64,000 nt of DNA from Anaerotignum propionicum (GTDB lineage: Bacteria; Bacillota; Clostridia; Lachnospirales; Anaerotignaceae): contig NZ_JANGAD010000001.1 of NCBI RefSeq assembly GCF_024461735.1, forward strand, positions 372,001 to 436,000, read 5' to 3'. Made by a program: the position numbers and the translations under genes. Shown here one piece after another: positions 1 to 7,692 of the stretch; positions within the stretch are counted from its first letter, which is position 1, and each line of letters begins with the position of its first letter. The notes below the pieces were generated by a model, which saw only the letters and a program-made list of their open reading frames with translations, was not told the DNA's origin and searched no databases.

Positions 1-456
1 AATCATATCTCCGTTTTTTTGTAAAACAGATTTCCCATTTTGTAAAACAGTCACACCTGCTTCCGTCAATTCCTCAGCTAGCTCCTCAAAATAACCGGAT
101 TGATGCTCATGATTGCCACTGACATAGTAAATAGGAGCAATATTTACCGCGCCCTCAACGAAGGTCATGGCAGTATCCAAATTGGTACGATTGCGGTCAA
201 TCAAATCACCAGTGATAACAATAATATCCGGAGCCGCATTTCTAATTTTTTCAAGGATTCTCTCTTGATTTTGACCGAAGCACTTATTTTGTAAATCAGA
301 AACCTGTAAAATTTTATAGCCATCAAACCCCTTGGGGACTTTTTTTGTATATGTGGTTTGTGTCAGTATAAGTCCATTGTTTTGCCAGTATAAAAAACCT
401 GCCAAGCAAAGGAAAGAGCAAATGACTTTGTTCTTAAAAAATTTCAAATCGTTCAC
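1..456 (-). CDS. Metallophosphoesterase, membrane-anchored, YkuE-like (3' part outside window)
   Basis: The visible N-terminal ~150 residues have one hydrophobic anchor followed by calcineurin-like phosphoesterase motifs: SDLQN (usually SDLHN), FGQNQ, DIIVITGDLIDRN and VSGNHEH. These supply Asp, Asn and His ligands of a dinuclear metal centre that hydrolyses phosphoesters. In relatives the N-terminal segment places the enzyme at the outer membrane face. The reading frame has no ATG; GTG at 456 or TTG at 447 (after a GGCGGTGA stretch) can start it. The His-to-Gln change in the first motif is unusual, since that His is normally a metal ligand. The gene runs off the left edge, so the C-terminal metal ligands cannot be checked. 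It is transcribed away from dinB. Confidence 0.85.
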   Translation of the reverse strand, partial: MNDLKFFKNKVICSFLCLAGFLYWQNNGLILTQTTYTKKVPKGFDGYKILQVSDLQNKCFGQNQERILEKIRNAAPDIIVITGDLIDRNRTNLDTAMTFVEGAVNIAPIYYVSGNHEHQSGYFEELAEELTEAGVTVLQNGKSVLQKNGDMI

Positions 457-625
457 CGCCGTTATAGATTCATTTTTCTTTCATTATAAATAGGTTTTAG
501 TTGGAAAACAAGAGTGTGTATAATACAAGTATTTACTTTGATATAAAGTTCATTCCAACCTCTTACATTTGTTATTAATTTGCCAACACATTAAAATAGT
601 ATTCTGTGAGCCAATGCATATGCGA

Positions 626-654
626 TTGAAGCCTTGTTTTATTCGTGTTATACT
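626..654 (+). promoter_or_regulatory. Probable sigma-A promoter for dinB
   Basis: A TTGAAG -35 box at 626-631 and a TATACT -10 box at 649-654 are separated by 17 bases, about 80 bases before the dinB start. The rest of 457-736 holds no gene that I can support; it must also contain the promoter of the leftward phosphoesterase. Confidence 0.55.
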
Positions 655-736
655 AGATGAAAATTGAAAAAGATAGAGCTTTTCAGGGATGGAAATTGTG
701 TTTATAAGCTTATTATTAGCAAAAAGGAGGGATGGA

Positions 737-1972
737 ATGAGAACAATTTTTCATATTGACGTCAATAGTGCGTTTTTAAGTTGGAGTGCGGTAAAGATGT
801 TGAAAGAGGGCAGTATGTTAGATTTGCGTACCGTTCCCTCAGCCGTTGCGGGAGATAGTGAAAGCCGCAGAGGCATTATCCTGGCAAAAAGCACTCCTGC
901 TAAAAAATATGGCATTTCCACTGGGGAACCAAAGGGCTTTGCGTTGCAAAAATGTGCTGAATTAATTTGTGTCCCCCCTGACTTTTCTTTGTATACCAGA
1001 AATTCTGAAGAAATGTTTCGCATCCTTTCCCAATACTCCGACCGTGTTGAGCCATTCAGTATTGATGAGGGTTTTTTGGACTATACGGGGATGGAGTCCC
1101 TTTTTGGTACGCCCTTGGAGGGTGCTGAAAAAATAAAAGAGCATATAAAAAAGGAATTGGGTTTTACTGTGAATATTGGCATTAGTGTAAACAAGCTTTT
1201 GGCGAAAATGGCTGGTGAATTGGAGAAGCCGGATAAAATTATCACCCTTTACCCTGAAGAGTTGGAAAAAAAACTTTGGCCTTTGCCTGTGGAAGAAATG
1301 TTTATGGTGGGCAGAAGAATTGGACCCCGACTGAGGAAAATGGGAATCCGAACCATTGGGGAGTTGGCAAAATATCCTGTTGCCCTTTTGGAGATAGAGT
1401 TCAAGAGTTATGGAAGAATGCTGAATGCTTATGCCAATGGCATTGATGATACCTCCGTTGCTCATGTGGAAACAGTCCAAGAGGTAAAAAGTGTTGGAAA
1501 TAGCACTACAATTCCTTATGATGTGGAGGAGAGGGAAGAAGCATATAAAATCCTCCTGTCTTTATCGGAAACTGTTTCCATGCGCTTACGAGAGGGAAAG
1601 TTTTGTGCCAGAGAAATTGGTGTTGTGATTAAAACCACTGATTTTCAGGTTTATTCCCATCAAACAAAATTGCTGAATGCCATTGACTGCACCAATGCGG
1701 TCTATGAGACAGCAAAGAAAGTTTTTGACGAAGCATGGAAGAAAGAACCCATCCGACATCTAGGGATTCGTGCTGGGCACTTATGCAGTGACGAATGCAT
1801 TCAGCTTTCCATTTTAGATGAAGATTGGAGCAAGCAAAAACAGGCAGATGCCGCCATGGATATTCTTCGTGGCAAATACGGAAGGGAAACGGTGGTTAGA
1901 TCCACTTTTATTGGTGGAATCGAGCCCGCTTATGGTGGGGGAAGCTTAAAGATTAATCATCTAAAGAAATGA
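737..1972 (+). CDS. dinB: DNA polymerase IV (Y-family translesion polymerase)
   Basis: A 411-residue Y-family polymerase that copies past damaged template bases. The N-terminus MRTIFHIDVNSAF carries the first catalytic Asp (D8), and the SIDEG motif supplies the second acidic pair (D110, E111; SIDEA is more common). A helix-hairpin-helix thumb (VGRRIGPRLRKMGIRTIGEL) and a C-terminal little-finger domain follow, giving the usual family length. ATG 737 is chosen because AAAAAGGAGG lies just upstream and the catalytic N-terminus begins there; an in-frame ATG at 689 would add 16 unconserved residues. It seems to be monocistronic; a short GCCT/AGGC hairpin follows the stop. No LexA-type operator was evident. 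Confidence 0.95.
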   Translation: MRTIFHIDVNSAFLSWSAVKMLKEGSMLDLRTVPSAVAGDSESRRGIILAKSTPAKKYGISTGEPKGFALQKCAELICVPPDFSLYTRNSEEMFRILSQYSDRVEPFSIDEGFLDYTGMESLFGTPLEGAEKIKEHIKKELGFTVNIGISVNKLLAKMAGELEKPDKIITLYPEELEKKLWPLPVEEMFMVGRRIGPRLRKMGIRTIGELAKYPVALLEIEFKSYGRMLNAYANGIDDTSVAHVETVQEVKSVGNSTTIPYDVEEREEAYKILLSLSETVSMRLREGKFCAREIGVVIKTTDFQVYSHQTKLLNAIDCTNAVYETAKKVFDEAWKKEPIRHLGIRAGHLCSDECIQLSILDEDWSKQKQADAAMDILRGKYGRETVVRSTFIGGIEPAYGGGSLKINHLKK

Positions 1973-2156
1973 TTTTGCCTAAAAAAAGGCTTATGATCAT
2001 GACGATAACACTACGCCAGTAGAAAAGGTTGATTCTAAGATTAATTATATCATATTTCTTCAAGGGATTGGCGTTGATATCTAATTGGTAATGGTGGTAA
2101 CAGAAATAAGTAAAAATATGTATCATTCAGATGATGAAAATAAGGAGATATAAATC

Positions 2157-2462
2157 ATGACAGACATCGAAAAAAGATTCTCTGAGGATTGGATGAAAAA
2201 GGCAGAACAAACGAAAGGAATGGAAGGTTATAATTCTGCAAAGCTTTTAAAGGAGATTCAGCAGTATGGCGGAGTATCAGTAGCCCGCAGAGCCTTAAGC
2301 AGAAATGGGTGTTCAGATAATTTTGAAATTCTCAAGAAAAATAAGCGGTTAGATTTGTCCATGGAGGCCTTGATAGTGAAAGGTGAATATGGAACGTTGT
2401 TTGAGGATGATGAGGTGAATCAGTGTTTGGCATTGCTTTGCGAATGTAATTATTTTGGTTAA
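2157..2462 (+). CDS. Small McrBC-tail-like protein, paired with a Nudix hydrolase
   Basis: A 101-residue acidic soluble protein after a weak AAGGAG site. The pattern GYNSAKLLKEIQQYGGVSVARRAL followed by DNFEILKKNKRLDLSMEALIV and a C-terminal LFEDDEVNQCLALL resembles a small helical module that I recall from the ends of, or next to, restriction endonucleases, DNA methylases and NTP pyrophosphohydrolases in Firmicutes. No catalytic residues are evident. It lies 11 bases before the Nudix gene, so the two are very likely co-transcribed. A role as partner or DNA-end binding module is inference only. Confidence 0.75.
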   Translation: MTDIEKRFSEDWMKKAEQTKGMEGYNSAKLLKEIQQYGGVSVARRALSRNGCSDNFEILKKNKRLDLSMEALIVKGEYGTLFEDDEVNQCLALLCECNYFG

Positions 2463-2473
2463 GAGGTGACAGA

Positions 2474-2869
2474 ATGACAGAGGTTGTGGCTGCACTATTG
2501 TGCAGAGAAGACAGGTTTTTGATTTGTCAACGTCCCGCTCATAAAAAAAGAGGCCTTTTATGGGAATTCGTGGGGGGCAAGCGGGAAGCCGGAGAGAGTC
2601 AGGAAGATGCACTCATACGGGAATGTCATGAGGAATTGGGTATTAAAATAAAGGTAGGGAAAATTTATATGGAATTAACTCATGTATATCCCGATATTAC
2701 CATAAATTTGACCTTGTTTCAGGGTGAAATTGTTCAAGGCGAACCTCAATTATTGGAGCACAAAGATTTTCGGTGGATTACGGTAGAAGAGATTCCCGAA
2801 TTTACATTTTGCCCTGCAGATGAAGAAATATTAGCCCGTTTGATGGAATTTGGATTACAGGAATCATGA
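2474..2869 (+). CDS. Nudix (deoxy)nucleoside triphosphate pyrophosphohydrolase, MutT-like
   Basis: A 131-residue Nudix hydrolase. The Nudix box runs from GGKREAGE to RECHEELGI, with all Gly, Glu and Arg positions of G-x5-E-x7-R-E-x2-E-E-x-G intact; the glutamates bind the metal ions. Family members hydrolyse NTPs or dNTPs to monophosphate plus pyrophosphate, and MutT types remove oxidised nucleotides such as 8-oxo-dGTP. The size and the start MTEVVAALLCREDRFLICQR fit MutT/YpiG-type enzymes. GAGGTGA lies just before the ATG. The gene follows the small McrBC-tail-like gene with an 11-base gap. The exact substrate cannot be read from sequence. Confidence 0.88.
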   Translation: MTEVVAALLCREDRFLICQRPAHKKRGLLWEFVGGKREAGESQEDALIRECHEELGIKIKVGKIYMELTHVYPDITINLTLFQGEIVQGEPQLLEHKDFRWITVEEIPEFTFCPADEEILARLMEFGLQES

Positions 2870-3002
2870 AAATGTACAGTATGTTTAGGCGTTAAACCGA
2901 TAAACTCCCTGAATATTTAAATTACCTTTAAAAAGTTTAGGGTTTCGTTTCAGAAATTAAAGAAATATTATTAAATTATTTGCTGCTTTTTAAGCTCCGT
3001 TC

Positions 3003-3031
3003 TTGTATTTTATGATATAATTTCTTATAAT
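3003..3031 (+). promoter_or_regulatory. Probable promoter of the ABM-DUF402-radC-pspC run
   Basis: TTGTAT (3003-3008) and TATAAT (3026-3031) are separated by 17 bases, with a second TATAAT ten bases upstream. The predicted transcript start is about 25 bases before the ABM gene. Nothing else is recognisable in the AT-rich gap after the Nudix gene. Confidence 0.5.
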
Positions 3032-3062
3032 GAAATTATTATAAATACAAAGGACTGAGAAC

Positions 3063-3353
3063 ATGATTGTTTTAATTGCAAAAAGCGTTGTGACAGAGAA
3101 AAACCAGGCTGCTTTTTTACAGCTTGCCCAGAAAATGGTGGAGGAAACAAGAAAAGAGCAGGGATGTATTTTTTATGATTTGGTTCGGGACACCAACGAA
3201 GCAGACGTATTTTATTTCGTTGAAAAATATGTTGACCAAGCTGCGGTGGATGCCCATACCAGTTCCCAATATTTTAAGACCTATGTACCTCAGATGCAGC
3301 CTTTGCGGGAAGATTCCCATTTAAGCCGCTGCGAACTTGTATCATTTGAGTGA
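3063..3353 (+). CDS. Antibiotic biosynthesis monooxygenase (ABM/YgiN-like) domain protein
   Basis: A 96-residue single-domain protein of the dimeric alpha/beta barrel ABM family. MIVLIAKSVVTEKNQAAFLQ, an EETRKEQGCIFYDL segment and VEKYVDQAAVDAHTSSQYF are the usual landmarks, and the length matches YgiN-type proteins. Relatives are cofactor-free quinol or polyketide monooxygenases, but many housekeeping members have no known substrate. AAAGGA precedes the ATG. It is the first gene of a compact run leading into a DUF402 gene 9 bases later, then radC and pspC. An oxygen-dependent reaction would be odd in a strict anaerobe, so a quinone or stress role is possible. Confidence 0.88.
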   Translation: MIVLIAKSVVTEKNQAAFLQLAQKMVEETRKEQGCIFYDLVRDTNEADVFYFVEKYVDQAAVDAHTSSQYFKTYVPQMQPLREDSHLSRCELVSFE

Positions 3354-3362
3354 GCTTTTTAG

Positions 3363-3857
3363 ATGAGGATGGGTGAGAATTTGAATGAAATAAAGCTCTA
3401 TCGAAAGCGGTTTATTCCAAATGAAACAATTTTTCTAAAAGATGATATCATTCTTCATCGTGATGATGATGTGATTATTACAAAGTGGTTTGTTTTTCGA
3501 CCAAAGGAAGAATTTGATCATGGCGTATCTTGCTATTATATGAAAAAGGGCTTTAAAATAAGTAAATTTTTAAATGATAAAAATGAACTGGTTTATTATT
3601 ATTGTGATATTATCGACACAGAATATATAAAAGAACAAAATTCCTATATTTTTAGTGATTTGTTGGCGGATGTAATTATATATGAAAATGGGTTTGTAAA
3701 GGTGGTAGATTTGGCAGAGCTTGCAGATTGTTTAGAAAGTGGTATTATTTCTGAAAAAAATGTCAAGGATGCCTTAAGACGGTTGGATTCCCTTTTGCAA
3801 ATTATATACACCAATGGCTTTACCAAGTTGAGTGGGGTTTTGGAAATTGAGGAGTAG
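3363..3857 (+). CDS. DUF402 family protein (nucleotide diphosphatase-like fold)
   Basis: A 164-residue DUF402 protein. Aromatic and charged motifs (KWFVFRPKEEFDHGVSCYYMKKGFKISKFL, then YYYCDIIDTEY) and the acidic DLLADVIIYENGFVKVVDLAELAD are the conserved core, with carboxylates that bind divalent metals. Characterised relatives (Ntdp types) hydrolyse nucleoside tri- or diphosphates, and others are fused to RNA-binding domains; the substrate here is unknown. The start is ambiguous, because ATG 3363 has a poor ribosome site and TTG 3381 follows a GGGTGAG stretch. It sits between the ABM gene and radC with almost no spacing, so it should be co-transcribed. Confidence 0.85.
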   Translation: MRMGENLNEIKLYRKRFIPNETIFLKDDIILHRDDDVIITKWFVFRPKEEFDHGVSCYYMKKGFKISKFLNDKNELVYYYCDIIDTEYIKEQNSYIFSDLLADVIIYENGFVKVVDLAELADCLESGIISEKNVKDALRRLDSLLQIIYTNGFTKLSGVLEIEE

Positions 3858-3860
3858 CTT

Positions 3861-4565
3861 ATGGCATCGGATATCCACAGTGGGCATCGGGAACGAATGA
3901 GACAGAGGTTATTACAAGAGGGTGGCGAAGGTTTTCATGACCACGAGCTTTTGGAAATGCTTCTCTATTATGCTGTACCAAGGGGAGATACCAATCCCTT
4001 AGCTCATAAAATGGTAAAGGAATTCGGTTCTTTGCCTACGCTGATGGAGGCTGAGCCCATGGATATTTCTCGTCTTTGTGGCGTTGGTTTAAATACGGCT
4101 ATATTGGTTTCACTGCAAAAAGAAATCAGTAAGCGGTGCATACAAGCCCGATGGCGTGATAGACCCACGCTGAATTCCTTGAGCCTTGCCGTTGAATATT
4201 GTAAATCCTTGATGGCGTATAAAAACAGAGAATTTTTTTATGCAGTATGCTTAGATAATAAGCGTAGAGTGATTAATACGGTGCAGATTGCCGAAGGTAC
4301 AGTAAACTCAGCAGCAATACACCCGAGAGTTGTCATGGAGGCAGCATTAAAATTACAGGCTTCGGCGGTAATTTTTACCCACAATCATCCTGGAGGGAAT
4401 TGTAAGCCAACCTTTGATGATATTGATACAACTGCTAAACTGGCAAAACTCTTATTTGCAATAGAAGTTCAGTTAATTGACCATATTATTATTGCAGATG
4501 GTATGGCATTTAGTTTTTTGGAGAATAAATTATTAAATAAAGAAGTAATGGAGGGACAATTATGA
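3861..4565 (+). CDS. radC: RadC family JAMM-domain protein
   Basis: A 234-residue RadC protein. The N-terminal helix-hairpin-helix region (HDHELLEMLLYYAVPRGDTN, then LCGVGLNTA) precedes a JAB/MPN metalloprotease-like domain. The zinc site H-x-H-x10-D is intact at H174, H176 and D187 (THNHPGGN then FDDID). The name comes from an E. coli mutant later traced to recG, so a direct repair role is doubtful for the family. GAGGAG lies six bases before the ATG, and the start is 3 bases after the DUF402 stop. The stop overlaps the pspC start (ATGA), indicating translational coupling. Confidence 0.95.
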   Translation: MASDIHSGHRERMRQRLLQEGGEGFHDHELLEMLLYYAVPRGDTNPLAHKMVKEFGSLPTLMEAEPMDISRLCGVGLNTAILVSLQKEISKRCIQARWRDRPTLNSLSLAVEYCKSLMAYKNREFFYAVCLDNKRRVINTVQIAEGTVNSAAIHPRVVMEAALKLQASAVIFTHNHPGGNCKPTFDDIDTTAKLAKLLFAIEVQLIDHIIIADGMAFSFLENKLLNKEVMEGQL

Positions 4566-4786
4566 CAAAAAGATTATTTCGTTCTAGTACAAACGTAAAA
4601 ATTTCAGGAGTATGTGGCGGCATTGGAGAATATTTTGATATTGATCCAACGCTGATTCGCTTGCTTTGGATTTTGGTAAGCTTATTTACAGGTGTTCTCT
4701 TGGGTGTGTTGGCGTATGTGATTTGTGTATGCGTGGTTCCTGTGGATACAGGCTATATTGACGGCGAGTATAAAGAAAAGCAATAA
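4562..4786 (+). CDS. PspC domain membrane protein
   Basis: A 74-residue protein of stand-alone PspC type. The signature is TKRLFRSSTNVKISGVCGGIGEYFDIDPTLIRLLWIL, followed by one hydrophobic segment (LVSLFTGVLLGVLAYVICVCVV) and a short charged tail. PspC domains respond to envelope stress; small Firmicutes versions are of uncertain function. The ATG overlaps the radC stop by four bases, and GGAGG lies inside the end of radC. It is the last gene of the 3063-4786 run. Confidence 0.9.
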   Translation: MTKRLFRSSTNVKISGVCGGIGEYFDIDPTLIRLLWILVSLFTGVLLGVLAYVICVCVVPVDTGYIDGEYKEKQ

Positions 4787-4804
4787 TTGCGAAAGAAATG
4801 AGAT

Positions 4805-4843
4805 AAAGGGTGGCACTGGGAAGCTTTCGCAGGCCATCTTTTT
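4805..4843 (+). terminator. T-box-like terminator hairpin upstream of trpS
   Basis: The arm AAAGGGTGGC (4805-4814) pairs with GCCATCTTT (4833-4841), with an inner CTG/CAG stem, and runs into five Ts. The 5' arm AGGGTGGCACTG resembles the T-box consensus AGGGTGGNACCG, which normally forms the antiterminator ahead of aminoacyl-tRNA synthetase genes. Only about 20 bases separate it from the pspC stop, so a full Stem I leader would have to lie inside pspC. It works as a terminator for the upstream run; a regulatory T-box role is doubtful. Confidence 0.55.
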
Positions 4844-4869
4844 CATTGTGATATGAGAGGAGAACGAAC

Positions 4870-5874
4870 ATGGCAGAGGATAAAAAAAGGATTTTCAGTG
4901 GAATGCAGCCATCAGGCTTAATTACTTTAGGTAATTATTTAGGCGCACTGAATAACTGGACAAAGCTGCAGGATGACTATGATTGTTTGTATTGTATTGT
5001 AGACATGCATGCAATTACGGTGCGTCAGGATCCTGCAAAGCTGCGTAAGCAGGCAAGGGATTTATTAACACAATATCTTGCTGTTGGGTTAGATCCTGAA
5101 AAAAATATTATTTATTATCAGTCTCATGTACCTCAGCATGCAGAATTGGGTTGGATTTTGAATTGCTATACTTATATGGGTGAACTGAACAGAATGACCC
5201 AGTTTAAGGATAAGTCTGCGAAGCATGCAGACAATATCAATGCTGGATTATATACTTATCCTGTTTTGATGGCGGCAGATATTTTGTTGTATCAGACGGA
5301 TTTGGTTCCTGTGGGTGAGGATCAGCGTCAGCATTTGGAAATCACCAGAGACATTGCGGCTCGTTTTAACGGTGTTTATAGTGACACCTTTAAAATACCC
5401 GAGGCATATATCGGTAAGGTTGGGGCGAGAATTATGGCGTTACAGGAGCCAACCAAAAAAATGTCCAAATCTGATGAAAATAAAAATAATACCATTGCGT
5501 TGATGGATGAGCCTGCAGTGATTTTGAATAAATTCAAACGTGCCATGACAGACTCTGACAATCAAGTGCGCTTTGGAGAAGATAAGCCTGGTATTTCCAA
5601 TCTTTTAGGAATTTATTGTGCTGTAACAGGGGTTTCTCCAGCGGAGGCAGAAAGAGAGTTTGCCAATACCGGCTATGGTAACTTTAAGATGGCTGTAGGT
5701 GAAGCGGTTGTAGCCAAATTGGAGCCAATTCAACAGCGTGTAAAAGAATTGGAAGCGAATAAGGATTACTTGGATAGCGTGATTAAAAACGGCGCTGAAA
5801 AAGCAGGTAGAATTGCGGAGAAAACTTTGTCAAAAGTACAGAAGAAGGTTGGTTTTCCTTCAAAAATCCGCTGA
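4870..5874 (+). CDS. trpS: Tryptophanyl-tRNA synthetase
   Basis: A 334-residue class I synthetase that charges tRNA-Trp, in the normal bacterial size range. The HIGH-equivalent region is SGMQPSGLITLGNYLGAL at the N-terminus. The Trp-binding segment contains MADILLYQTDLVPVGEDQRQH, and the KMSKS loop is intact (EPTKKMSKSDENK). A GAGAGGAG ribosome site precedes the ATG. The gene follows a T-box-like hairpin and is set apart from HtrA by a 182-base gap, so it is probably transcribed alone. Confidence 0.97.
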   Translation: MAEDKKRIFSGMQPSGLITLGNYLGALNNWTKLQDDYDCLYCIVDMHAITVRQDPAKLRKQARDLLTQYLAVGLDPEKNIIYYQSHVPQHAELGWILNCYTYMGELNRMTQFKDKSAKHADNINAGLYTYPVLMAADILLYQTDLVPVGEDQRQHLEITRDIAARFNGVYSDTFKIPEAYIGKVGARIMALQEPTKKMSKSDENKNNTIALMDEPAVILNKFKRAMTDSDNQVRFGEDKPGISNLLGIYCAVTGVSPAEAEREFANTGYGNFKMAVGEAVVAKLEPIQQRVKELEANKDYLDSVIKNGAEKAGRIAEKTLSKVQKKVGFPSKIR

Positions 5875-5959
5875 TGGTTTTTTTAACCAAAGAAAATGGC
5901 TTTTGAAAGGTCTATTCTAGTGAAAATTAGTTTTTTACTGAAAAAAATAGATTCCAAAC

Positions 5960-5976
5960 TCGGTAATATTAACCGA
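5960..5976. promoter_or_regulatory. Inverted repeat upstream of htrA
   Basis: Arms TCGGT and ACCGA flank a 7-base AT core about 80 bases before htrA. Position and symmetry would suit an operator for a stress regulator, but I recognise no family consensus. Confidence 0.3.
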
Positions 5977-6056
5977 TTATTTAATTCATGTTCATATTTT
6001 GTTCAAAAGGATGCGCTATACTCATATCATAAAATAAATGAACGGAGGAATATGAT

Positions 6057-7475
6057 ATGTTTGACCCTGAAGATATGATTCTAAATAATAAAAAAAATAA
6101 TGAACCAGAAGATACTAAATTGAACGAACCGGAAATGTCTAATGAACCGGAGAACGCAGAAGAATCTGAAATGGCAGCCCAGCAGGAAATAATAGAGGGC
6201 TCTGTGATTGAAGATGAACTTTCTGAGGAACAAAAGGTTGATGAAGAGGACATGGATACCGATGGATGTTCCTGCGGTAATGCTCCAAATGGAGAGGGCC
6301 CTTCCCTTCGGGAATACCGCTATGAGGAACAGGTGAAGAAAACTCCAAGAAAAAGAAGAAATTGGGCCAAGTTTATAGCAGCATGCTTAATTGTAAGTGT
6401 GGCTGGCGGTGCAAGCATGGGGGCTGGTTATGGTGCGGTGAAATATTATTTTGCCGATGAACCTGTTGTTAGCAACACACCAGTTATCGCTCAAAAGGTT
6501 TCTTCAACTACGGGGCTTTCTGCAGTGGATATTATCAAAGGGGTAAAACCCTCTGTTGTCAGTATTTCTACGAAGGTTTCAGGAGCGGCCGATTATTTTG
6601 GTTCCTTTAGCGTGCCTTATGAGGCCAATGGAATGGGCAGTGGTGTAATTTTCTACTCCGATGATGATAAAGTAGCAATTGCAACGAATAACCATGTAGT
6701 TAACGGTGCAAGTTCTATTTTTGTTACTTTTGAGGACGATGCCAGCGTTCCAGCAAAGGTTGTTGGTACGAAAAGTGAATCAGACCTTGCAGTTATTACT
6801 GTATCATGGGATGCATTAAAGAGTGCAGGTGTAAAAAATGTAAGCGTTGCAAGCTTTGGTGATTCTGATCACTTACAGGTTGGGGATAGCGTAATTGCCA
6901 TTGGAAATGCAATGGGCATGGGTCTTTCCGCAACGGATGGTATGATTAGTATGACAGAACAAACCATAAACGTAGAAGGAAATCAGCTGAATGTTTTGCA
7001 AACAAGTGCAGCAATTAACGGCGGAAATAGCGGTGGCCCCTTGGTAAACAGTGCGGGTGAGGTAGTAGGTATCAATACTGCAAAATACAATTCTTCTATG
7101 GCTGAAGGAATGGGCTATGCAATTCCAAGCAACGTGATTAAGCCCATTGTGGAAGACTTGCTGGAGAATGGAACACAGCCTAGGCCTTATATCGGTATCA
7201 AAGGTACCAGCATTACTTCCGAAAACGCAGACCTATATAAACTGCCTGTAGGTGCTTTGATTATGGAAGTTGCAGAGGGCGGTCCTGCGGAAAAGGCCGG
7301 CATTATGGTAGGCGATATTATTACCAGCTTTAATGGAAACACAGTTATGGATATGGATTCCCTAGTGAAAATTGTTGGTGAAACAAAGGTGGGGGATACG
7401 GTAGATGTTCATGTTGTAAGAGACGGTAAGACCGGTCACGATTTGAAGATGACCATTGAGGATAAAAATAGTTAA
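6057..7475 (+). CDS. htrA: HtrA/DegP-type serine protease with one PDZ domain
   Basis: A 472-residue envelope protease. About 95 acidic cytoplasmic residues are followed by one membrane anchor (WAKFIAACLIVSVAGGASMG), a trypsin-like domain with triad H213 (TNNHVV), D243 (SDLAVI) and S325 (GGNSGGPL), and a single PDZ domain (PYIGIKGTS to the end; LIMEVAEGGPAEKAGIMVGD). This is the usual single-PDZ Gram-positive layout, acting outside the membrane on misfolded proteins. ATG 6057 follows CGGAGG; an ATG five bases upstream is out of frame. The long Glu/Asp/Asn-rich N-terminus is of low complexity. The gene is monocistronic and ends at a clear terminator. Confidence 0.96.
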   Translation: MFDPEDMILNNKKNNEPEDTKLNEPEMSNEPENAEESEMAAQQEIIEGSVIEDELSEEQKVDEEDMDTDGCSCGNAPNGEGPSLREYRYEEQVKKTPRKRRNWAKFIAACLIVSVAGGASMGAGYGAVKYYFADEPVVSNTPVIAQKVSSTTGLSAVDIIKGVKPSVVSISTKVSGAADYFGSFSVPYEANGMGSGVIFYSDDDKVAIATNNHVVNGASSIFVTFEDDASVPAKVVGTKSESDLAVITVSWDALKSAGVKNVSVASFGDSDHLQVGDSVIAIGNAMGMGLSATDGMISMTEQTINVEGNQLNVLQTSAAINGGNSGGPLVNSAGEVVGINTAKYNSSMAEGMGYAIPSNVIKPIVEDLLENGTQPRPYIGIKGTSITSENADLYKLPVGALIMEVAEGGPAEKAGIMVGDIITSFNGNTVMDMDSLVKIVGETKVGDTVDVHVVRDGKTGHDLKMTIEDKNS

Positions 7476-7490
7476 GAGGAATGAAGCATG

Positions 7491-7520
7491 AAAGGGTGTT
7501 AGCCAGGCTACACCCTTTTT
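7491..7520 (+). terminator. Terminator after htrA
   Basis: GGGTG and CACCC arms enclose a TAGCC/GGCTA stem and are followed directly by five Ts. Confidence 0.85.
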
Positions 7521-7692
7521 CTATGTTTGAAAACTAGTTTATAAAAGGCATTTCCTAAAAGGGGATGTTATTTTTATTTATGGAGAAAATTATGTAAAAT
7601 GTGTCGCACAACTTCAACAAAGCATGAAACCCTATTGAAACAGTGAAAAGGTGGTGTTAAAATTGAAAAAAGAGGAAAAAGGGAGGCTATGC

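Noticed and set aside
100..294. A 64-residue plus-strand frame at the left edge
   Set aside because: It is antisense to the truncated metallophosphoesterase, whose motifs are clear.
962..1480. A 172-residue minus-strand open frame inside dinB
   Set aside because: It lies antisense to a complete DNA polymerase IV with all motifs and has no ribosome site or family likeness.
4560..4870. A complete T-box riboswitch ahead of trpS
   Set aside because: Only about 20 bases separate the T-box-like arm from the pspC stop, which leaves no room for Stem I outside a coding region.
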